Origin: Syntrophales bacterium
GTDB taxonomy: Bacteria; Desulfobacterota; Syntrophia; Syntrophales; UBA2210
Assembly: GCA_028715865.1 (NCBI GenBank)
Contig: JAQUQY010000066.1
Location: 1 to 7,602 of the forward strand
Direction of reading: 5' to 3'
DNA: 7,602 nucleotides
Under the pieces are notes generated by a model. The model did not search any database. It was not told the origin of the DNA and saw nothing but the letters and a program-made list of their open reading frames with translations. Both the position numbers and the translations under genes were made by a program. Numbering within the stretch: the first letter of the stretch is position 1; every line of letters starts with the position of its first letter. Shown here one piece after another: positions 1 through 4,903 of this stretch.

Positions 1-521
1 ATCTGAGCGTAGGAACCTTCCTTTGCCATTAGCTGACCGTAGGAACCGGCGCTTCTGATAATCTGTCCCCCTTTGCCAATTTTCAGTTCGAGATTATGAA
101 TAATTGTTCCCAGGGGGATGTTGCTGAGCGGAAGAGCGTTGCCAGGTTTCACGTCGGCGCTTTCGCTGCTGATAACGGTATCCCCCGGCTTGAGGCCGAC
201 GGGAGCCAGTATGTAGCGCTTCTCACCATCCATGTAGGAAACAAGGGCAATCCTGGACGAACGGTTCGGGTCATATTCTATGGATGTCACACGCCCGGGT
301 ATGTCCGTTTTTTCCCTTTTGAAATCAATTATCCTGTATCGCCGTTTGTGCCCCCCCCCCTTGTAGCGGCTGGTCATGCGGCCATTATTGTTGCGCCCGC
401 CCGATTTCTTAAGGGGCCTCAACAGCGATTTTTCGGGGCTTTTTCTGGTCACTTCCTCAAAGGTTGATACCGTCTGGGAGCGTCTGCCCGGCGATGTAGG
501 TTTGTATGTCTTGATTCCCAT
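1..521 (-). CDS. rplB: 50S ribosomal protein L2, N-terminal part (cut by left window edge)
   Basis: L2 is a primary 23S rRNA-binding protein of the large subunit, needed for subunit association and for the peptidyl-transferase region. The reading frame opens with ATG at 521 (MGIKTYKPTSPGRR) and stays open to the left edge, giving 173 complete codons of a protein that is normally about 275 residues; the C-terminal RNA-binding part lies outside. Family landmarks are RYKGGGHKRRYRIIDFKR (residues 52-69), EYDPNRSSRIALV, GEKRYILAP, KPGNALPLSNIP and GKGGQIIRSAGSYGQ. Residues 54-57 are encoded by AAG GGG GGG GGG, so the coding strand has ten consecutive G (plus-strand C, 351-360). I checked the frame through it and it is intact. 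The gene starts 22 nt after rplW, with a modest AGG ribosome-binding core 6 nt before the ATG. Identity is secure. Confidence 0.97.
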   Translation of the reverse strand, partial: MGIKTYKPTSPGRRSQTVSTFEEVTRKSPEKSLLRPLKKSGGRNNNGRMTSRYKGGGHKRRYRIIDFKREKTDIPGRVTSIEYDPNRSSRIALVSYMDGEKRYILAPVGLKPGDTVISSESADVKPGNALPLSNIPLGTIIHNLELKIGKGGQIIRSAGSYGQLMAKEGSYAQ

Positions 522-543
522 GTATTGCCTGCCTTATTCTTCT

Positions 544-831
544 CTACGCGCCCTCGAATATTTCAATCGAGTTTCCGGGGGCTAGGGTAACTATCGCTTT
601 TTTCCAATGATTCCGGCGCCCGATGATTCTTCCGTGGCGTTTTTTCTTGCCTCGCATATTTACGGTGCGCACATCAGTTACTACTACCTTGAATATCTTC
701 TCCACGGCGCGCCTTACATCGACCTTTGTGGCGGAGCGTTCTATTTCAAAAACATAGGCATTTGCTCCCTCACGAAGAATTGTGCTTTTTTCCGTTATCA
801 GAGGCCGTTTTAGGACAGAATATAATTCCAT
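544..831 (-). CDS. rplW: 50S ribosomal protein L23
   Basis: L23 lies at the polypeptide exit tunnel of the large subunit, where it docks trigger factor and signal recognition particle. The 95-residue product has the usual family length. It starts ELYSVLKRPLITEKS, and Glu14 in ITEK aligns with the E. coli Glu18 that trigger factor contacts. The hairpin extension RGKKKRHGRIIGRRNHWKKA (residues 60-79) is the rRNA-binding signature. The ATG overlaps the rplD stop codon by one base (TAATG), so translation is probably coupled to L4. The nearest purine-rich site is a GGGGG run about 14 nt upstream, inside rplD, which is rather far and fits coupling. The stop is TAG. Confidence 0.97.
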   Translation of the reverse strand: MELYSVLKRPLITEKSTILREGANAYVFEIERSATKVDVRRAVEKIFKVVVTDVRTVNMRGKKKRHGRIIGRRNHWKKAIVTLAPGNSIEIFEGA

Positions 832-1454
832 TACGACAACAAAGCCCCCTCTATCATTTTTACCGAGGGCTCCATAAGTACCACCGTATCGTAGCGCAGC
901 AAATCATAAACATTGATGCCCTCGGTTCTCATCATTTTTACATCTGGAATGTTTCTGGAGGATTTGTCGAGCACCATGTCTGCCCTGTCCAGAACAAAGA
1001 GAACTTTTGAAAGCTCAAAACGGTCAAGGACTTCCTTGAATTTTTTCGTCTTTATTTCATCCATGGGAAAGTCTCTCAGTATTATAATCCTGTTTTCCTT
1101 TAACTTCATGCTTAGAGCCGACCTCAGGGCCGCCTTCCTGACTTTCTTTGGAACTTTATAGGAATAATCACGGGGTTTAGGCCCGAAAACGATACCTCCG
1201 CCTCGCCAGATAGGAGATCGTATAGTCCCTACTCTTGCTCGTCCTGTTCCCTTCTGGCGCCAGGGCTTCCTCCCGCCCCCACGCACTTCGCTTCTGCGCT
1301 TCGTAGAAGCATTGCCGCTTCTGCGCTTAGCCCGCTGCATCGTCACCACTTCATAAATAACATCTTTATTTACGGGAACGGCAAAGACCCGATCGTCGAG
1401 AACGACCTCGCCGACCTTGTTCCTGTCAATATCGTACACTTCCTGAAGGGCCAT
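831..1454 (-). CDS. rplD: 50S ribosomal protein L4
   Basis: L4 binds 23S rRNA early in large-subunit assembly, and its long loop lines the exit-tunnel constriction. In gammaproteobacteria it also represses its own operon; nothing here shows whether that holds in this organism. The product has 207 residues against 201 in E. coli. The loop (about residues 41-97) carries KPWRQKGTGRARVG and SPIWRGGGIVFGPKPRDY; the RQKGTGRAR lysine, whose change gives macrolide resistance in E. coli, is present as Lys68. The core then continues with KVRKAALRSALS. The ATG has a good GGAGAG ribosome-binding site 6 nt upstream, in the 21-nt gap after rplC. The stop TAA shares its last base with the rplW start. Confidence 0.97.
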   Translation of the reverse strand: MALQEVYDIDRNKVGEVVLDDRVFAVPVNKDVIYEVVTMQRAKRRSGNASTKRRSEVRGGGRKPWRQKGTGRARVGTIRSPIWRGGGIVFGPKPRDYSYKVPKKVRKAALRSALSMKLKENRIIILRDFPMDEIKTKKFKEVLDRFELSKVLFVLDRADMVLDKSSRNIPDVKMMRTEGINVYDLLRYDTVVLMEPSVKMIEGALLS

Positions 1455-1475
1455 CTTTAACTCTCCAAAAGATTC

Positions 1476-2102
1476 TTATTTGACGGCATCCTTTATGATC
1501 ACGATACCGCTAACACTGCCCGGAACGGCTCCCTTTATAAAAATAAGGTTCCTTTCGGGCCTGACTCCAACTATGACAAGATTTTGAGCCGTCTTGCGCG
1601 CATTTCCCATATGTCCTGGCAGCTTCGTACCCTTGAAAACTCTCGAAGGATGAGCGCTGGCGCCGATGGAGCCAGGAGCCCGATGAAACATGGAGCCATG
1701 GGTGGCCCTTCCACCACTGAAACCATGCCTTTTTATGACACCGGCGAAGCCTCTTCCCTTGGTTGTTCCCACCACATCAACGTAATCTCCGACGGCGAAG
1801 ATATTCGCCTTCAACTCCTGGCCGATCTCGTAATCTTCAGGATTTTCGGTCCTGAATTCTTTCAGAATCCTGAAGCATCCCTTGTCGGCCTTTTTCAAGT
1901 GGCCTCGAAGGGGCTTGGTAGTTCGCTTCTCTGTGCGCCGTTCAAAACCGATCTGCACCGCTCCGTAACCGTCTTTTTCTACAGTCTTTTTCTGGATAAC
2001 GACGCAGGGCCCCGCTTCGACGACCGTTACCGGGATGACAGTGCCATCCCCCCAAAATATCTGGGTCATCCCCAGCTTCTTGCCGATCAGTCCCCGTTCC
2101 AT
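1476..2102 (-). CDS. rplC: 50S ribosomal protein L3
   Basis: L3 is one of the first proteins to bind 23S rRNA, and its central loop reaches towards the peptidyl-transferase centre. I chose ATG at 2102 (MERGLIGKKLGMTQIF, 208 residues) because family members begin almost directly at the GLIGKK motif. An in-frame GTG at 2111 adds three residues (211 in total) and has AGGG-like sequence 4 and 10 nt upstream, so it cannot be excluded. Landmarks are GLIGKKLGMTQIF, TKGRGFAGVIKRHGFSGG (residues 114-131), THGSMFHRAPGSIG and the C-terminal RNLIFIKGAVPG. At the position of E. coli Gln150, the residue methylated by PrmB, this protein has Ala148. The gene is preceded by a terminator-like hairpin that separates it from rpsJ. 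Confidence 0.96.
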   Translation of the reverse strand: MERGLIGKKLGMTQIFWGDGTVIPVTVVEAGPCVVIQKKTVEKDGYGAVQIGFERRTEKRTTKPLRGHLKKADKGCFRILKEFRTENPEDYEIGQELKANIFAVGDYVDVVGTTKGRGFAGVIKRHGFSGGRATHGSMFHRAPGSIGASAHPSRVFKGTKLPGHMGNARKTAQNLVIVGVRPERNLIFIKGAVPGSVSGIVIIKDAVK

Positions 2103-2130
2103 AGCTGACACGATTCCCTAACCCTGATTT

Positions 2131-2176
2131 AAGAAAAAAGGCGGAGATTGGTTGAAACCGCTCACCATCTCCCCGC
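2131..2176 (-). terminator. Terminator-like hairpin with T-run between rpsJ and rplC
   Basis: Read on the minus strand, the arm GCGGGGAGAT (2176-2167) pairs with ATCTCCGC (2148-2141) to give an 8-bp stem with two bulged G. It is extended by GGT/ACC with one bulged A, leaving a loop of about 11 nt. One base later comes TTTTTTCTT (2139-2131). This is the form of a Rho-independent terminator and lies 11 nt after the rpsJ stop. Because rplC to rplB follow in the same direction, it would act as partial termination or attenuation, not as an operon end. No energy calculation was made. Confidence 0.55.
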
Positions 2177-2187
2177 TCTCTTTCACT

Positions 2188-2496
2188 TTACAACTTGATC
2201 TCCACATCAACACCGGCCGACAGATCCAGCTTCATAAGAGTGTCCACCGTCGCCTGCGTCGGCTCAATAATATCTATGAGCCTCTTATGCGTTCTAATTT
2301 CGAACTGTTCCCTGGATTTCTTATCCACATGGGGCGAACGGTTCACACAATAGCGGTTGATGTCCGTGGGAAGCGGAATGGGTCCGGCAACACGGGCTCC
2401 TGTCCTCTTGGCCGTTTCAACGATATCTTCCGCGGACCGATCAAGCAGCTTGTAGTCATAGGCCTTAAGCCTTATCCTAATCTTCTGATTTTCCAT
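2188..2496 (-). CDS. rpsJ: 30S ribosomal protein S10 (NusE)
   Basis: S10 is a head protein of the small subunit. It also acts as NusE, binding NusB in antitermination complexes and NusG in transcription-translation coupling. The 102-residue product has the standard length. Landmarks are KIRIRLKAYDYKLLDRS at the N-terminus, IVETAKRTGARVAGPIPLPT (residues 25-44), SPHVDKKSREQFEIRTHKR (54-72) and the C-terminal LDLSAGVDVEIKL. Val57, which tigecycline-resistance changes alter in other bacteria, is wild type. The ATG has AGGAG a few bases upstream. The gene starts only 36 nt after tuf with no promoter in between, so it is probably transcribed from the str part of the cluster. The sequence style resembles Desulfobacterota S10. 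Confidence 0.97.
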   Translation of the reverse strand: MENQKIRIRLKAYDYKLLDRSAEDIVETAKRTGARVAGPIPLPTDINRYCVNRSPHVDKKSREQFEIRTHKRLIDIIEPTQATVDTLMKLDLSAGVDVEIKL

Positions 2497-2532
2497 TAGC
2501 TCCTGTTAACCCGACAGATTCAGTCTCGAACG

Positions 2533-3726
2533 CTACTCTATTATCTTGCTTATGACACCGGCGCCTACTGTCCTTCCGCCTTCGCGGATAGCGAATCGCA
2601 ACTGCTCTTCCATGGCGATGGGTGTTATAAGCTCTCCCCTGAGCTCTACATTATCTCCGGGCATAACCATCTCAACTCCCTCGGGAAGGTATGCAACACC
2701 CGTTACGTCCGTTGTTCTAAAATAAAACTGGGGCCTGTAGCCTTCAAAAAACGGTGTGTGCCTTCCGCCTTCTTCCTTTGTCAAAACGTAGACCTGGGCC
2801 ATAAACTTCGTGTGTGGGGTTATTGAGCCTGGTTTGGCCACAACCTGTCCTCTTTCCACCTCGTCACGCTTTGTCCCCCGAAGGAGAACACCGACATCAT
2901 CCCCTGCCCTTCCTTCATCAAGGGTCTTGCGGAACATTTCAACACCGGTGCAGACAGTTTTGAAAGTGGGCCTGATGCCGACAACTTCGATTTCTTCGCC
3001 GGTCCTCACGATGCCGCGGTCGATTCGACCCGTTACCACCGTGCCCCGTCCTGAAATGGTAAAAACGTCACCTATGGGCATGAGGAAGGGTTTGTCAAGG
3101 TCCCTCTCGGGCTCGGGAATAAAATTATCCACGGCATCCATCAGTTCCCATATGCACTTTGCATCTTCTGAATTTGGATCGTCCGTTTCAAGGGCCTTCA
3201 GGGCGGACCCCCTGACAATGGGCAGGTCGTCGCCCGGAAACTCGTATGCCGTAAGAAGCTCACGCAGCTCAAGCTCTACAAGGTCCAGAAGTTCGGGATC
3301 ATCCACTAGATCTACCTTATTCATAAAAACAACTATATAGGGAACCTGCACCTGGCGGGCGAGGAGAATGTGCTCACGAGTCTGGGGCATGGGACCGTCG
3401 GAGGCGGCAACGACCAGAATTGTACCGTCCATGTGGGCGGCTCCCGAAATCATGTTCTTTATATAGTCGGCGTGACCGGGACAGTCCACATGAGCGTAAT
3501 GGCGCTTGTCCGTCTCGTATTCAACGTGAGAGATATTGATGGTTACGCCTCGCTCCTTCTCTTCGGGAGCGTTATCGATCTGATCAAAGGCCTTGAACTC
3601 CGCCAGCCCCTTACTTGACAAATGCTTTGTAATCGCGGCGGTTAATGTTGTTTTGCCATGATCAACATGTCCGATTGTCCCAACGTTGAGATGGGGCTTT
3701 TTCCTTTCAAATTTTTTCTTCGCCAT
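2533..3726 (-). CDS. tuf: Elongation factor Tu
   Basis: EF-Tu is the GTPase that carries aminoacyl-tRNA to the ribosomal A site. ATG at 3726 gives 397 residues (MAKKKFERKKPHLNVG), the family length. AGGAGG lies 8 nt upstream of it but only 2 nt from an in-frame ATG at 3732, so 3726 is preferred. Domain I has G1 GHVDHGKT (19-26), switch I RGVTIN with Thr62, G3 DCPG (81-84) followed by catalytic His85, G4 NKVD (136-139) and G5 SALK (174-177). Domains II and III contain GRGTVVTGR, FFEGYRPQFYFRTTDVTG and REGGRTVGAGVISKI. One oddity is PIGDVF (217-222) at the domain I/II junction, where most EF-Tu proteins I recall have PIEDVF or PVEDVF. The stop is TAG. The usual upstream partner fusA is missing. 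Confidence 0.98.
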   Translation of the reverse strand: MAKKKFERKKPHLNVGTIGHVDHGKTTLTAAITKHLSSKGLAEFKAFDQIDNAPEEKERGVTINISHVEYETDKRHYAHVDCPGHADYIKNMISGAAHMDGTILVVAASDGPMPQTREHILLARQVQVPYIVVFMNKVDLVDDPELLDLVELELRELLTAYEFPGDDLPIVRGSALKALETDDPNSEDAKCIWELMDAVDNFIPEPERDLDKPFLMPIGDVFTISGRGTVVTGRIDRGIVRTGEEIEVVGIRPTFKTVCTGVEMFRKTLDEGRAGDDVGVLLRGTKRDEVERGQVVAKPGSITPHTKFMAQVYVLTKEEGGRHTPFFEGYRPQFYFRTTDVTGVAYLPEGVEMVMPGDNVELRGELITPIAMEEQLRFAIREGGRTVGAGVISKIIE

Positions 3727-3734
3727 AACCATTG

Positions 3735-3740
3735 CCTCCT
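3735..3740 (-). promoter_or_regulatory. Strong ribosome-binding site of tuf
   Basis: The minus strand reads AGGAGG, a full match to the core anti-16S complement. It lies 8 nt before ATG 3726 and 2 nt before the in-frame ATG 3732, so it decides the start in favour of 3726. Confidence 0.85.
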
Positions 3741-3807
3741 TTAGTTCAAATGGACGATGTTTTCTCTACTAATCACAGCCTGTCCGGCAATTGCAACTTT
3801 ACATGAC

Positions 3808-3822
3808 ACCGGCCATGCCGGT
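3808..3822 (-). repeat. Inverted repeat ACCGGC-CAT-GCCGGT in the tuf leader
   Basis: ACCGGC and GCCGGT are exact reverse complements separated by three bases, forming a compact 6-bp hairpin or palindrome about 80 nt before the tuf start. No T-run follows on the minus strand, so it is not an intrinsic terminator. If the promoter at 3826-3853 is real, this palindrome covers the expected transcription start and could be an operator or a 5'-end stem-loop. Confidence 0.45.
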
Positions 3823-3825
3823 TCG

Positions 3826-3853
3826 ATTCTCATTAATTAACCTCAAATGTCAA
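3826..3853 (-). promoter_or_regulatory. Candidate sigma70-type promoter for tuf
   Basis: On the minus strand a perfect TTGACA (3853-3848) is followed after 16 nt by GAGAAT (3831-3826), which matches four of six bases of the -10 consensus. The spacer is AT-rich. It would give tuf and the S10 genes their own start, with a leader of roughly 90 nt. The -10 is weak, so this is tentative. Confidence 0.35.
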
Positions 3854-3910
3854 AAATTTACGATCAAACCCACCGGTTTTCAGTCGTGGAGCTGACATAA
3901 CCACAGGCGT

Positions 3911-3937
3911 CTGAGCCTATACTGCCTGAGCCTATAC
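3911..3937. repeat. Two 12-bp direct repeats with a 15-bp period
   Basis: CTGAGCCTATAC occurs at 3911-3922 and again at 3926-3937, separated by TGC. On the minus strand each copy reads GTATAGGCTCAG and contains TATAGG, a partial -10 match. The copies are identical, which suggests either a recent duplication or a selected repeated site. Confidence 0.8.
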
Positions 3938-3944
3938 CGATCAA
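3916..3944 (-). promoter_or_regulatory. Second candidate promoter overlapping the direct repeat
   Basis: TTGATC (3944-3939) is followed after 17 nt by TATAGG (3921-3916), each matching four of six consensus bases. The -10 lies in the downstream copy of the direct repeat. This is a weak candidate listed because the spacing is ideal and a promoter for tuf is expected once fusA is gone. Confidence 0.22.
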
Positions 3945-3980
3945 GACATCCCGCATTCAAGGAGTTGAACCCGGTCCATA

Positions 3981-4451
3981 TCAAAATCGGTAATGGGCGA
4001 AGGCCTTGTTGGCCTCAGCCATTTTGTGGGTATCTTCCCTCTTTTTGACTGAAGCGCCCCTGTTGCCGGCAGCATCAATTAATTCAGCCGCCAGTTTCTC
4101 TTCCATGCTCTTCCCGGCTCTACTTTTGGCGTTTCCGATAATCCATCGAATTGCGAGAGCCACACGGCGATCCGCACGGACCTCTGTCGGAACCTGGTAG
4201 GTTGCGCCGCCGACCCTTCTTGACTTAACCTCAAGTACGGGCTTAACGTTTTCAAGCGCCCGCTCAAATACTGCCAGAGGAGATTCCTTCATCTTGTCTT
4301 CAACAACGTCAAAGGCATCGTAAAGGATGGATTCTGCGACGCTTTTTTTACCCCGCTTTAAAAGATTGTTTATAAACCGGGTAACCAGCAAATTATTATA
4401 CTTTGGATCAGGCAGCAATTTTCGTTTAGCTACATCTCTTCTTCTTGGCAT
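3981..4451 (-). CDS. rpsG: 30S ribosomal protein S7
   Basis: S7 nucleates folding of the 16S rRNA 3' domain and contacts the E-site tRNA and the mRNA exit. The 156-residue product has the common bacterial length and starts PRRRDVAKRKLLPDPKY. The beta-ribbon KSRRVGGATYQVPTEVR (76-92) is followed by the helical part with RWIIGNAKSRAGKSMEEKLAAEL and a C-terminal KKREDTHKMAEANKAFAHYRF stretch. The start ATG lies 14 nt after the rpsL stop and has AGGG 8 nt upstream. In E. coli, S7 represses the operon by binding a much longer rpsL-rpsG spacer; a 14-nt spacer leaves no room for that site. The stop is TGA. Confidence 0.98.
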   Translation of the reverse strand: MPRRRDVAKRKLLPDPKYNNLLVTRFINNLLKRGKKSVAESILYDAFDVVEDKMKESPLAVFERALENVKPVLEVKSRRVGGATYQVPTEVRADRRVALAIRWIIGNAKSRAGKSMEEKLAAELIDAAGNRGASVKKREDTHKMAEANKAFAHYRF

Positions 4452-4465
4452 AGAGTTATCCCTGG

Positions 4466-4837
4466 TTACTTCGGCTTCTTTGCGCCGTATTTGGATCTGC
4501 CCTGCTTCCTGTCCTGCACCCCAACCGCATCGAGGGCTCCCCTCACAATATGGTACCTCACGCCGGGAAGATCCTTCACCCTGCCTCCTCTTACAAGAAC
4601 AACGGAGTGTTCCTGCAGATTATGGCCAATTCCGGGTATGTAGGAAGTTACTTCATAGCCGCTCGTAAGGCGGACACGGGCCACTTTCCGTAAAGCCGAA
4701 TTGGGCTTCTTTGGTGTCGTCGTGTATACCCTGACACAGACGCCCCTGCGCTGGGGACAGCTTGCTAGCGCGGGCGCCGCTGTCTTCTTCTTTGGTTGTA
4801 CTCTTCCCTTTCGAATCAACTGGTTAATCGTCGGCAT
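4466..4837 (-). CDS. rpsL: 30S ribosomal protein S12
   Basis: S12 sits at the decoding centre and affects tRNA selection accuracy. The 123-residue product begins PTINQLIRKGR and includes CPQRRGVCVRVYTTTPKKPNS, GHNLQEHSVVLVRGGRVKDLPGVRYH and a basic C-terminus. Lys43 in TPKKPNS, Lys88 in GRVKDLPG and Pro91 are the streptomycin-sensitive residues, so no resistance change is present. Asp89 is the residue that RimO methylthiolates in E. coli. The ATG is preceded by GGAGAGGA at a suitable distance. The gene starts 66 nt after the rpoC stop with no clear promoter, so it is probably co-transcribed with rpoBC. Confidence 0.98.
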   Translation of the reverse strand: MPTINQLIRKGRVQPKKKTAAPALASCPQRRGVCVRVYTTTPKKPNSALRKVARVRLTSGYEVTSYIPGIGHNLQEHSVVLVRGGRVKDLPGVRYHIVRGALDAVGVQDRKQGRSKYGAKKPK

Positions 4838-4868
4838 TATTCCTCTCCGTACTCACTTGTCGGAACAG

Positions 4869-4886
4869 GCTGTTTTCATAAACAGC
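4869..4886 (-). other. Hairpin between rpoC and rpsL
   Basis: The minus strand reads GCTGTTT-ATGA-AAACAGC, a perfect 7-bp stem with a 4-nt loop, in the 66-nt spacer. No T-run follows on either strand, so it is not a standard intrinsic terminator. It may be an RNA processing or pausing site separating rpoBC from the ribosomal genes, or simply chance. Confidence 0.4.
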
Positions 4887-4903
4887 AAAGACGCTGGCAT
4901 TTA

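Larger units (their letters stand above)
3727..3980 (-). other. Gap between rpsG and tuf where fusA is expected
   Basis: These 254 nt follow the rpsG stop directly and end at the tuf start. The canonical str operon has the roughly 2.1-kb fusA gene (EF-G) here. No EF-G motif is visible in any of the three minus-strand frames, so I see no pseudogene remnant. The stretch holds a 12-bp direct repeat, two candidate promoters, a 6-bp inverted repeat and the tuf ribosome-binding site. Two very short overlapping frames of 21 and 30 codons, not called as genes, occupy 3741-3898. It is more AT-rich than the flanking genes around 3826-3862. Confidence 0.8.

Noticed and set aside
351..360. Possible frameshift in rplB at the C/G homopolymer
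   Set aside because: The third base of AAG plus three GGG codons accounts for exactly ten bases, and the frame on both sides matches L2 without a break.
1584..2108. Long plus-strand open frame opposite rplC, and similar frames opposite rpoC and tuf
   Set aside because: They are antisense shadows of strongly conserved genes, with no recognisable protein motif.
3730..3732. ATG at 3732 as the tuf start
   Set aside because: It lies only 2 nt from the AGGAGG site, while ATG 3726 is at 8 nt and gives the conserved MAKKKF N-terminus.
3820..3829. GGTTCGATTC on the plus strand resembles a tRNA T-arm
   Set aside because: The flanking bases do not form the 5-bp T-stem, and no D-arm, anticodon stem or acceptor pairing is present around it.
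3945..3979. A 12-codon frame (MDRVQLLECGMS) starting right after the rpsG stop
   Set aside because: It is too short, has no ribosome-binding site of its own and resembles no known peptide.
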